From assembly GCA_030549205.1 (NCBI GenBank), contig JAUKTV010000015.1, positions 744,001 through 808,000 on the forward strand: a stretch of 64,000 bases of DNA, read 5' to 3'. Made by a program: the position numbers and the translations under genes. The first letter of the stretch is position 1. Each line of letters opens with the position of its first letter. Positions 34,415-44,052 of this stretch are shown in pieces. Source of the DNA: Apiosordaria backusii. Its lineage: Eukaryota > Ascomycota > Sordariomycetes > Sordariales > Lasiosphaeriaceae. The notes beneath the pieces were generated by a model. The model did no database searches and had not been told where the DNA came from. It saw only the letters and a list, made by a program, of their open reading frames with translations.

Positions 34415-35554
34415 ATGTCCCGACCCTCTGGCCCTGCATCCCGTGCCTCCTCATGGGGCGATGTTCGTGACCTTGTCGACTTTCAGGTCTTCCTGATGCC
34501 AACGCCCGAGGCATTGCGAGAAAGAAAGCTCACCAAATTCCGCGCCTTACAACCGGGAAATACATTATTCAACTGCGCGGCATCCGTTGCTGGTCTTGCT
34601 CTTGACATGCTCGAACACCCTCAGAGCATTCGCGTGTTGAAAATAATCGCAAACCACGTCATCGGTGTCAGTCAGCACATACCCGCGTTGCGAAACATGA
34701 CGGATTCCGACGTCGAAGCCACGGTTATGAACTATCTTCGAGCCATTCGTCGCAGCTTCCCGAACGTCCTCATATCGGATGAGTGTGGCATGGCCAATAA
34801 GAACGGCCGGACCACCAAGCAGAATTGTCCCAATACCTTTGAACCGAAGCTGGCATGTATCATCGAGATCAACGAGACGTTGATGACGAGGTTGGGCAAT
34901 GCATACAGACACATTGTTGCAGACCGCGATGTTGAAAGAAATACCGCCCACTTTCGCACGCTTCATTTGAGACTCAGCATTACCATGGCCCATGAGCTGG
35001 TACACGTCTTCACCTTGTACCTCAGGCGCGCAGAAGACGAGCATACCCCTCCGCGGACCACATACGCAAATAAAGGGGATAAGGAGACCGGGGAGGCGGG
35101 TCGTTTCTGGGAAGGGCACTTTTTAGGCGGGTGGGTCGACATGAGGCTCGATCGGGACGGGCAAGAGACCATTGCGCTGCGTTCGGATGAAAGCACCCAG
35201 CGGTGGAGGATCAAGCCTGGGACGCGAGACAGTATTTTGGACCGAGATTTTGGTCGTTGGTTCAAGAGGGGCATGACGGGACTGACAGACCTGGATCATG
35301 CTGTTCCAGCGGTCGAGGCTGGGCTGGAGGAGTGGAAATGGCAACAAAACTACCGGAATCCATTTCCTTCCGGAGCAGATGCCAAAGCGGATGACCCAAG
35401 CCAGCCACGAGAGTTGGTCCAGACACAGGTTGTGTTCCTCACACGTCGGAATTCCGAGATGGCAAGATTTCCGACTTACACCTTGTCTGGCCAGGACATT
35501 CGTGACTTTGCTCTTAAGCCCAAGACCAAGATTCGGGAAGTTAGGCGTCATTAA
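34415..35554 (+). CDS. Putative zinc metalloprotease-like protein (HELVH motif)
   Basis: A protein of 379 residues in one exon. The key feature is ITMAHELVHVFTLYL, whose HELVH (residues 193-197) fits the HExxH zinc-binding and catalytic motif in a helix. About 30 residues later GEAGRFWEGHFLGGWVDM offers glutamates that could be the third zinc ligand, as in gluzincin-type enzymes; this assignment is inference. No signal peptide or membrane segment is seen, so it is probably intracellular. The start at 34415 has good context (gaaATGTC) and begins a polar Ser/Pro stretch; an in-frame ATG at 34145 would add 90 residues of low-complexity sequence and is considered less likely. It may belong to an uncharacterised fungal family. 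It lies between the NLR and HET genes. Confidence 0.78.
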   Translation: MSRPSGPASRASSWGDVRDLVDFQVFLMPTPEALRERKLTKFRALQPGNTLFNCAASVAGLALDMLEHPQSIRVLKIIANHVIGVSQHIPALRNMTDSDVEATVMNYLRAIRRSFPNVLISDECGMANKNGRTTKQNCPNTFEPKLACIIEINETLMTRLGNAYRHIVADRDVERNTAHFRTLHLRLSITMAHELVHVFTLYLRRAEDEHTPPRTTYANKGDKETGEAGRFWEGHFLGGWVDMRLDRDGQETIALRSDESTQRWRIKPGTRDSILDRDFGRWFKRGMTGLTDLDHAVPAVEAGLEEWKWQQNYRNPFPSGADAKADDPSQPRELVQTQVVFLTRRNSEMARFPTYTLSGQDIRDFALKPKTKIREVRRH

Positions 35555-37162
35555 GGAGTTACTTACGCCTTTCGAAATGTCGGAACGGCGCTTCTAAGAT
35601 GTTAGACAGGCCTTTTAGGATAACAAGCCGGCCTAATAATGTTGGGATTAGTAGGGTATCAGAAAGGGACAAAATCGCCACCTTGTTTACATAGCGACAT
35701 ATGATAGGAAATTCCACAGTTTCCAGTTTTTTGTCTTAAGTGCCACGCTGTGGCGTTGGCCTCCCGTGCCGTGCCATGCTTTGGGACACCATAACGTGGT
35801 GCTGTTATGGTCCATCCCGCGACCGGTTTGCTCTGCCGAAGGACTGGGTGAGAAGTTGGGAACCATTGATACCCCAAGTCTGGCGTCCAGTCCCGTGCGT
35901 GGCGCCGTCGAGTTTAATATCATTTCAGCTGGAGGATTTTCATTGGAGATGGACAGAGTGGATTGGTGGGCTGGTCCCAAGCGTTTTGGACCAAGACTGA
36001 TAGCGCGACACGTGGGATGCAGGGGGTTTGGAGGGCTGTCCAGAAAAGCTCGGGCATTTCGTCATTTGGAGGCAGACACGCGACAGCTGAATTGCTGAGC
36101 GGCGAAGCGATGGGAAGGAATAAAGGAGAATCATTGATTGGAATAAATTGCAACGATGTTGGGATCGAGGCATTGGGACTGCGAAACCGGGTGAATGGCT
36201 CTTTGCTAACATTTGATACGAGGTCGGGTGTGCTGCTAACAGTGCTAAGTGATGCTTGGACATGGCGGGCAAGTGCGGGGGGAGATGTCAACTGTCTGTC
36301 ACCCGCCATCTGAGCTTGAAACTCCTAGCCACTGTCAACGACCTCGAAGCCCTCTTTTTTCTTCAAGCCTTCTGCATGGCACCAGAAAACTCCTCAGCAG
36401 TTGAAAAAGCAACCCTCATCCATTTTGCCGTCCATCCGTCGGTCGTCCCAGCGTCCCAGCGTCCCAGCGTCCCACACACAGTCCTTCCCATCTGTTCCCC
36501 TGCGTCGCTAGCAGGCCTCGGCAGGCTGGACTTGCCCAGAGAGGTCAAGGCCGGCTTGGACCATGCGGTCTTTATATGTGATCGCCAGGGGCACGGTGCA
36601 CGATGCGGTGGTGCGGAGCTGCATAAAAACTTCCCCCGCGAGGATGGTTAATTGGATGTGGAGTCGAATCTCCACCCAGCCTTCGCCTTGTTCGGAATGG
36701 CGTGGATTGGCTGCTCCACGCGATGTTCCCGTCACATCGTTTCTTCTGCTTCTCCTCCCGTTTCCTCAATCTTTCCTTCTCTTCACCCCCAACCTCTCGT
36801 TCCTATCAACCCCACGACTCTCTGTTCCGACACACAGGATAAACTGCGGCCACGCTGCTGTTCGCTTGCCATTCTTTAATCTCTGCCCCCATTCAATCTT
36901 TTCGTCACCACTCGACGTACACAAGCACCTCCACGCACCAGCAACTATCCAACCCAATCTGACTTGTCTCACCCGAGCCAAAAAAGTAATTTTCCCAGCG
37001 TCGATCCTCGAGTACCCGAAACATTGATCTTTGGCAAAACGCCGTCAAACACACGTCAAATCGTATAACCCACCATCTTTACCGAGTCTTCCGAGTTCCA
37101 TCTCGAGTCCTACACAACAACTCTCACACATACCACTGTATATACCACCACCACCGCACACA
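35555..37162. other. Intergenic, about 1.6 kb
   Basis: AT-rich just after the HExxH gene, then mixed composition. The final 400 bases before 37163 are strongly CT-rich and read as promoter and leader of the small gene there. A short 8-bp tandem repeat lies at 36444-36474. Open frames here carry no conserved pattern. Confidence 0.5.
36444..36474. repeat. 8-bp tandem repeat, nearly four copies
   Basis: cgtcccag is repeated three full times plus a partial fourth copy, with no mismatches. It is intergenic and lies about 690 bases before the small gene at 37163. Confidence 0.85.
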
Positions 37163-37549
37163 ATGGGCTTCATTGAGAAAATCCAAGCCAAGATCGAGCT
37201 CTTCCGCCTCGAGCAGCGCTACACCCGCAGGCGTCATCGCCGTTCCACTTTTGTTTCCAACGCAGTCTACGTCGACGGCGAATACATCTACCAGTCCCCC
37301 AACTCTACGGGGTCATCCTCCAGCACCGCCAGCACCGCCAACACCAGCCGTTCCAACGCCAGCAGCGTCAGCGGTCAGCAAAGTCCAGTCGACCCAGTCA
37401 AAGCTCAGAAGAAGCTCAACCGGTGGAGTAGTATGCCCGGGTTCGGCTCCAACTCCAAGCCTGACGGCATGCCCCGGATGGACAGCATCGCAGAAGCACA
37501 CAACTGGAGGACCCAACAGCAGCAACAGAGAAGCAGCTTTGACCGGTGA
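37163..37549 (+). CDS. Small uncharacterised Ser/Gln-rich protein
   Basis: A protein of 128 residues in one exon; function unknown. It opens with a compact charged helix (MGFIEKIQAKIELFRLEQRYTRRRHRRSTF) followed by VSNAVYVDGEYIYQ, then becomes Ser/Thr-rich and ends in a glutamine run (TQQQQQRSSFDR). The helix-plus-disordered pattern, strong ATG context (cacaATGGG) and long CT-rich leader argue for a real gene. No signal peptide or membrane segment. It may be a lineage-specific small protein. Confidence 0.65.
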   Translation: MGFIEKIQAKIELFRLEQRYTRRRHRRSTFVSNAVYVDGEYIYQSPNSTGSSSSTASTANTSRSNASSVSGQQSPVDPVKAQKKLNRWSSMPGFGSNSKPDGMPRMDSIAEAHNWRTQQQQQRSSFDR

Positions 37550-38164
37550 ATGGACACTCAGCACACCGTGACAGAACACGGTGGCTAGTGCAACCCAATG
37601 TTTTTCTTGGGGTAACGCTCACCATGACCGGCTTCTTTCTCCAGCCGCTTCTTTACGACAATGACCAAAAGTTTTTCTCTGGCTTGCTCGACTGGGCATA
37701 TAGACAGGAGCATATTTATGACCCGGCACTCTTCATGCCCCAGTACTTTTTTCACTTTACCATTTTTGAATCTGCCTCACGACCACGATCAATCACCTAA
37801 CGGCTTACGGCAAATGGAGCTTGGTGTTGATTAGGGAGGGCATTTAATATCACGTTCGCGCGAAGACGATGTATGGTTCAGTGTCCCGAACAATTGTAAT
37901 TTAATGAAGAGAAGAGGTGCCTTGCTGCGCGCCATTGCTTGCTGGCGCTGGCTGATGTTGGGAACGGGATGAATTGGCTATGTATGTATATACGACAGTC
38001 AGTCACCGCTGAGGCGGATGGCGCGATGTATATATTGGCTATGATGATATTCGCTTTTGATATTTGGGTTACCCCCTGACTTGGACAGTGTTTTCCGTGT
38101 GCATCTTTCGAGCCTGCGTCCGGCAATGACGACGTGAGATGCATGGATGACATGTTCTTATACG
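37550..38164. other. Intergenic between convergent small genes
   Basis: The shared 3' flank of the gene at 37163 (+) and the gene ending near 38165 (-). No coding or structured element was recognised. Confidence 0.45.
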
Positions 38165-38946
38165 TCACCGAAAACTGCGAGATAGGTGCCCTCCTACGTT
38201 CGACACCGCGGGAGTTTCAGTGGGCGCAACACCCTCCCCGTCAGCACCAGCGGGAGCAGGAGTGGTGACAACAACATCAAACCCAGCAGAAGTAGTCGTT
38301 CTCGCTCTGGGGGTTTGCGTCCTCGTTTTTGTCTTGGTCAGCGTCACTTTCTCGGTTGTTCCCCTGATGGTGCGGGTGACGATCAAGGGGAGGGTGGAGA
38401 GGCCTGGGTGGAGGTATCTATATCTTGTGTTGGTGGCCGTCATCTTTGCCCAAGAACTGAGGAAAACTGACTGGTCATTGGCCCCATCTCCATTCCCTTC
38501 TTGGGCGGGTTGGTTTTGGGGAGGTTGTTGCGGCTGTCTTGTGGTGATGAACCCAGCGACGATAACCCCGAGATCGTCGCCCCTGCAATGACAATCGCTA
38601 TAGCGAGGACAAGGATGCGGTGGCGGCGCCACCAGTGCTCGGTTTGGCGGTTGTCTTTGTTGTTACTGGGCGATGGGGTAGGCTCTGGAGATGCGGATGG
38701 AGAGGGCTCGATGGGAGAAACGATGGCGAGTTCTTTGCCGGTTTGGCGCTCGGGGTAGTAGGGGATTAAGAGGTTGAGGGGGGCCACTTCGGGGAAGTTG
38801 TCAGGAACGAGGTTTTTGCTTTCGTCTTCTGGGGGGTTGGGGAAGAGTTGCTGTGGAAAGGGGTCTTGGGGAAGGGGTTTCCGGGGGATGGCCCAGGGGC
38901 GGAAGGTTTCCCAGGTTTGTTTGTATACGGAGAGGAGTTTGGGCAT
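38165..38946 (-). CDS. Probable single-pass membrane protein, splice structure unresolved
   Basis: Two overlapping minus-strand frames look like parts of one gene. The first starts at 38946 (MPKLLSVYKQTWETFRPWA), is Pro/Ser-rich, and ends in a clear membrane segment, RILVLAIAIVIAGATISGL, preceded by a basic WWRRHR. Its own stop is at 38440. The second frame continues to 38165 with MTATNTRYRYLHPGLSTLP, then a Thr/Arg-rich stretch (TKTKTRTQTPRARTTT) and a Pro/Thr-rich, stalk-like tail. An intron between about 38565 and 38450 would join them; the acceptor could be one of the cag sites near 38460-38475, but no strong donor was found. A sequence error cannot be excluded. Function unknown. Confidence 0.45.
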
Positions 38947-40122
38947 TGTTGTTGTGAAATATGAAGATGAGGTGGTGGGCAATGGGGGAGCGGTTGGGTA
39001 GGAATTGATGTGGTGCTTTAAGAAGTAATGAGCCCAGATTCGCATGCCTGAAAGCAGAATCCAGGATTATGGGGATTATGGGGAAACAGGTATGGAATCA
39101 CATTTTTGCACTTTTCTTTGACTGTTGCCTGTGATAGCCTCTCAAAGTCGGGCTTTGGCATGTGCTTCATCATGAATTGATTGAGCTGGAGCTACTTGTC
39201 GTGAAGCTGGGCCGCCATGGTAGGCCAAGTTGTCAGCCCATGAGGAATCTGAGCCGCTGCCATTTGGCCCCTCAGCAGCAAGATTACGAGTGAAGCCAAT
39301 CAGCAGGCGTTTGTTTCCTGGAAAACATTTTATTGCATTTTCTTTTTGGAGATGAGTGCCACAGCCTCACTGAGAGCACAGCTAGGGCTTTCATTGTTCG
39401 ATTGTGTGATCTTGCACATTCAGGATCATATCAGCAACGACAAGGCTCGCGATGACAGTAAGGACATATCTACACATGACCTGGGTCATACAAAGTAATC
39501 TCGCCAGATTCGGTAGAAACTGATCCAGCCCTGCTAATACCTTTCTGTTATCTCCATTGATAATACGCACAGCTTGAAGTACCTCAGTGGGCTCGTGTGC
39601 TGATCCACCCTCCTTCCCCCGCTAGGACGTTGTTTCCCTCGGCAATCTAAGTCTCACGCGTCTGGTCCCCGCAGTCCGGGTCGGCATCATCAGGGGCGAC
39701 GTCATTGGATCAGCTTTCTGAAGCTTTGGGATTTGGTCCGGTGAGATTACCTCTGGGTTGGAAACCTGTATTCGATTACACGAGATGCGGGGTTTGCCTA
39801 CCTACCTAGTTAGAGCATACACCACGCCGCGAAAGGCGTTTTCTCTTTTTTCTCCTTCCCTTTGCGCTGTGCTGATGACCCGAATATTTGACGCTCGCCG
39901 ACGGTCTTTTCACTTCATGATCAGCTGAGGCTTTCTAAGCACACATCATTGCCGTTGTTCACCGTTTTCCCCTTGACCTCAAGGCAGGCAGCTGTGTGAT
40001 TTGACCTGGACCAACTCAATCTGCACGGTCAACTTAGTTGGCAAACATCAACCTCCATTCCAGTTTCAACGCGACTGCCAAATCACATAACCGAACAAGA
40101 AGAAAGCATTACATCAGCAACC
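38947..40122. other. Divergent upstream region, about 1.2 kb
   Basis: Lies between the membrane protein gene (-) and the frameshifted gene at 40123 (+). It includes a TACCTACC-type motif (about 39795) and a pyrimidine-rich leader near 39840-39990. No coding region was supported. Confidence 0.5.
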
Positions 40123-40802
40123 ATGCCCACCACAACCTCTACCTCCCCCATCACCAACCCACCCCCTAGAATCCACGTCACCATAACCATCACCCCCCCA
40201 ACCCACTCCTTCACCACCGACCCCCTCCCCCCCTCCTAACCCTCACCATCACCTCCAGCCACCCCCATCCCATAACCCTCTTCACTTTCAACTGCCCCCT
40301 CTCCCTCCCCTCAGCCCTCACCAACCGCTCCATAACAATCCACTCCCTCCCCTCCCTCCACAAAATCGAAACCTCCCTCCTCCAAATCCAACGCAGCGCC
40401 CTAACCCGCCTCAAAGGCTCCCCCGACGAGGCCTTTTACCTCACTTTGTACCCTAACACCCCAGTGGAGCTCTCCAATCCCTTCGGCAGAGGCGGCGGTG
40501 TAAACAAAATCCGTCCTGTGCCGAAGTCTATCGCGGAAAAGGGGTGGGAAGTAGACGAGGATGGGAATGAGAGGAGGGTAAGGCGGCCGAAGCAGCCGAT
40601 TGGGGTTGATGGGTTGGAGACGGGGGTGGGATACAAGGTTGGGTTGGATATGGAGAGGCTGGAGGGGATGTGGGGGGCTGGTGTGGAGAAGGGGGAGATA
40701 CTGGTTGATGGTGGGGGGCCGCTGGAGGGGAGGTATGTGCAGGATTATGAGGGGTGGGTGAAGGGGGTGGGGTGGAGTGGGTGGTTGAGGAGGGGGTGGT
40801 GA
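40123..40802 (+). pseudogene. Uncharacterised fungal protein gene with frameshift in a C-run
   Basis: From the ATG at 40123 the frame reads a Thr/Pro-rich start with IHVTITITPPTHSFTTDP, then meets a stop at 40238. A one-base shift at the C5-T-C7 run (40221-40233) lets it continue with LLTLTITSSHPHPITLFTF, LSLPSALTNRSITIHSLPS, ALTRLKGSPDEAFYLTLYP and PVELSNPFGRG, to a stop at 40802. The pattern of beta-strand-like segments across the break is continuous, so both halves belong to one protein of about 226 residues. Function unknown; it resembles a family of short fungal proteins of unknown role. The break is a single missing C, the same type as in the phosphoketolase, so assembly error is a good alternative to a true pseudogene. 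Codon use flips from C-ending to G-ending near 40460. Confidence 0.7.
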
Positions 40803-41046
40803 AGGTGGAGGAGTAAGGTAGTTGGGTTTATGTTTGGATTCTTCTTCTTTGATATGTCACTGCCCGCCGATACGGGGACATGCTGTTACCTTTCAGCCCT
40901 GTACAGCCACGATTATGAGGAAGCAATGAGTGGCTTATTTAACAAGCCACTTATTTGTAAATAAGCCGAATATTTCTAAGCGAATTGCAAATAAGCCCTT
41001 ATACAGCTAATAAATTGTGCCAAGCATTCAGGCTGAGCAGGCAGCA
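40803..41046. repeat. AT-rich spacer with overlapping hairpins
   Basis: Between the frameshifted gene and the HET gene. agtggctt (40929-40936) pairs with aagccact (40944-40951), and cttattt (40950-40956) pairs with aaataag (40959-40965). The aaataagcc string recurs at 40989. This may be a terminator-like RNA structure or the remnant of a small inverted-repeat element. Confidence 0.5.
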
Positions 41047-43589
41047 ATGAACTTCACAAACCCCGCAGCACAGGCAGGAACTTCTCACTTCACCCAGAGT
41101 TCAGTGTTCACCGAAATTTACCATCACATACGTCAAGGAACACAGCAACAGTTCTGCTTCAAAATGCTGTCGGACACCTCGTGCGAGATTTGCCAAAAGA
41201 TTCTGGAAGTAGCCTTGCACTGTTTGGAAACCCAACCGAAGCCTGACGGCGACTCGTAAGTAACATCTATGGAAACATCAGAATCTACCTACATTCCAAA
41301 GCCAACAGCTGCCAGTAAAAACCTCATATTTACTGGGAGTCGGTCACGGGTGCCCTCGGCGTGGGGCTTCGAGCAGATAAGGTACTTATGAAGCCGTCCT
41401 TTTGCTGACGGTCTTGTGATAGTGTGAAAAGCGAGTTAGAGCTGGGTTCTTGCAGCCATTTGATCTCGAATTCGGGCTGCGAGGCTCACCAAGCATTTTT
41501 CAAGTCCGAGTATTTTAGCCGAAATCAACTTAACGAGACGACTGGGGCGTTATTTATTTATTCACGAGTCTCTAAGGCAATTGGCTATACATTCGGTTTA
41601 TCTTTCAGCTTTTGTTCAACTGCACCTCTTCTCTGTTTATCGGAAGATGCACCAGGCTCTCGCGGTCTAATAAATTTAGACCGCGAATTCATAAGCCTCG
41701 ACCAGGTCAACTCTTGGAAGCACGACTGCGAGAGAAACCATGGCTCAAAGTGCTTGCAATTCGCTCTCGGTGCCCCCAAGTCCATGACTTGGCTCATCGA
41801 CACGAGGAAACAATGCTTGGTACCCGCAACGGCCAACTTACCATATGTTGCGTTGAGTTACGTGTGGGGGCAGACAGCGATGCTCAAGACAGAGCGTGCC
41901 AATCTATCCAATCACCAGGAGGACGGCGCATTCAATCGGCTGAGGGCAATGATACCTACCACTATCAGAGACGCGATCGACTTGGTCCCTTTGATAGGTG
42001 AGAGGTACTTGTGGGTGGACTCGCTATGCATTGTTCAGGACGAAGAGGACTCGAAGCACACGCAACTCCGTGACATGGCTAGGATATATGAGAATGCTGT
42101 GCTCACGATTGTGGCAGCTGATGGCATGGACGCCGACTACGGCCTGCGTGGTATCCGCAACGTGTCCCAGCCACGACAAATGCAGCCCGAGTTAAAGCTA
42201 GCAAGCAATGTGACTGTGCGCGCCCCGCAGAATCTTCCGCTTGAACATACCACATGGGCACGTCGGGGTTGGACGTCACAGGAGCTTCACTTCTCACACC
42301 GAAGACTAACTTTCATTGATGGATCTGTTCGCTGGGTGTGTGCATCAGGTCTGCACTTTGAGGATGAAGAAGTAGCATCGCGAAATGGTAGATATAACCA
42401 TCGTCCCTTTAATACACTTCTCTTGGGACTGGATAATGTTTGCCGGGCTCGGTTGGTAGTGTCAAAGTTACCAAACCTATACCAGCTGCAAAGAGACATT
42501 GAGGCCTATAACCAGCGGTTGTTCACGTACGACGAAGACGTTTTGCCTGGTTTTGAAGGGACGCTTTCGATATATAGTCAAAGTCAGTTCCCACGCGGCT
42601 TTATTCATGGAATGCCGATATCATTTTTAGACCCTGCGCTACTGTGGCACACCTCGACAAGTGCGCCGTTTGTGGAATTGAGGCAATCGACAGACCCCTC
42701 TTGGGAATGCGCTCCTCGTTGGGCTTGGGCTGGCTGGAAGGGTGCTGTTTTCTGGGATTGGGAGGACATCATCTATTACACATCATTCTACTCGAGACAC
42801 TGCGGGAAACAGATCATACCGATCCTCACATGGAAATTGCGGACCTCTCCTAATTCTACCCCCGTCACTATCCCCTTTCAGAATGAGTGGTATGACTGGA
42901 AATCTAAGTACATGGGGCAAACGGACAATCTTCCCGAAGGCTGGAAATTTGTTGCGTCATTTCCCCCGGGGGGGTTGACAATGACTGAGTGGCTGAACAT
43001 ACAACAGCACCCCAAGCAGCGTGTGGGTCTGGGCCATTACAGGCATCGTCTAGATGGCGGTTTCCATCAGTATCATCATCCCATTCCATTTGGAGAAGAT
43101 TTGGAATCATCAGTCGTACAGATGTCGCAACCGAGCGGCAGATACCTCTGTGCTTGGACACAGCAGGCACGTCTCTGGGGCGACAAACGGAGACAGTCCA
43201 GTCCAGAGAAGCAGGAAATGAGAAAAGGGCCGTCTCTCTTCTTTGAAATGTTAGAGAACTCCCCGCTAGTACTTCGAGACGACAAAGATAATGAAGTAGG
43301 CGGGATCGGACCGCATAGCAAAGAGGACAATGATTTGCTCAAGTCTTGGAGGGATGAAAATGGTGATGGGGAGTTTACCTCTATTGGGTACCCCTGTGAT
43401 ATCGTGGCAATTTCACGGGGATACACTGACACACACCCAGCAGTCCGTGACAAAGATGTTTACACATTTTACAACGTTCTTTGGGTCGACTGGGTAGACG
43501 GCGTGGCATATCGACGGGGCGTGGGTCGCGTCAAGAGATCAGCATGGGAGAGCATGGAGAAGAAGGACGTCGAACTTATTCTGGGCTAG
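41047..43589 (+). CDS. HET-domain (heterokaryon incompatibility) protein
   Basis: HET domains trigger growth arrest or cell death on recognition of non-self in fungi. Exons 41047-41255 and 41423-43589 give 791 residues. The 167-nt intron (gtaagt ... gatag) joins DGDS to VKSELELGS. The N-terminal exon carries CEICQKILE, a C-x2-C pair common in these proteins. The three HET blocks are clear: LPYVALSYVWG near residue 210, GERYLWVDSLCIVQDEEDSK near 264, and RRGWTSQELHFSHRRL near 351. The long C-terminal half is uncharacterised and has no WD40 or ankyrin repeats. The first ATG of the exon was chosen; an alternative is an ATG about 40 codons on, beginning MLSDTSCEICQ. It lies in the same block as the NLR and HExxH genes. 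Confidence 0.93.
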
Positions 43590-43697
43590 AAGAGCCTGAG
43601 CCAGCTTTACCAGATATCGTGGGTTCAACTTCGCCTACCTGGCACCTAGGTAGACAGCTCATTACTTCCACCATGACCTATCTACCAGTCTTTTCCC

Positions 43698-44052
43698 TCA
43701 AAACCCCTGTCTAGCAACCTGCGCCTGCGCAGCAGCAATTGTCCCTTGCGCATTAGGGTCAACAAACCCACATCCATTCTTCCCGTTCTGGAACTGGGCA
43801 GCCTCGGCCGAGCAGACTCCCACACCGCTGGCGTCAGCGCAGCACCCAGACGCGCAATCCGCATTGTTGACGCAGCCTCCGGTGATGAACTGCGAACCGT
43901 TCCCCTGACCGACGTTCCTCGCGCCGGCATTGTTGGGTGTGATTTGAGCCATGGCGGTTACGGCAACTGGAAATTATCAGCATCCCTCAAGGCCACACAC
44001 AAGAGAATGGGAACATACACGCCAAGAGAGCGGCTACAGTAAGGCGGACCAT
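43698..44052 (-). CDS. Small secreted cysteine-rich protein, BAS2-like
   Basis: Resembles the biotrophy-associated secreted protein 2 (BAS2) described in Magnaporthe, and related small secreted proteins of non-pathogens. Exons on the minus strand: 44052-44019 and 43966-43698, giving 100 residues. The 52-nt intron (gtatgt ... ccag) creates a strong signal peptide, MVRLTVAALLAFAVTAMA, followed by QITPNNAGARNVGQGNGSQF and a Cys pattern of C-x5-C-x3-CC-x8-C-x13-C. Without the first exon the protein would start at the internal MAQITP and lack a signal. The six cysteines suggest three disulphides. It lies tail-to-tail with the HET gene. Function in this organism is unknown; an effector or wall-associated role is inference. 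Confidence 0.88.

Noticed and set aside
36563..37027. Plus-strand frame of 154 codons before the small gene at 37163
   Set aside because: Covers a pyrimidine-rich promoter and leader; the Leu/Pro/Phe runs come from CT tracts.
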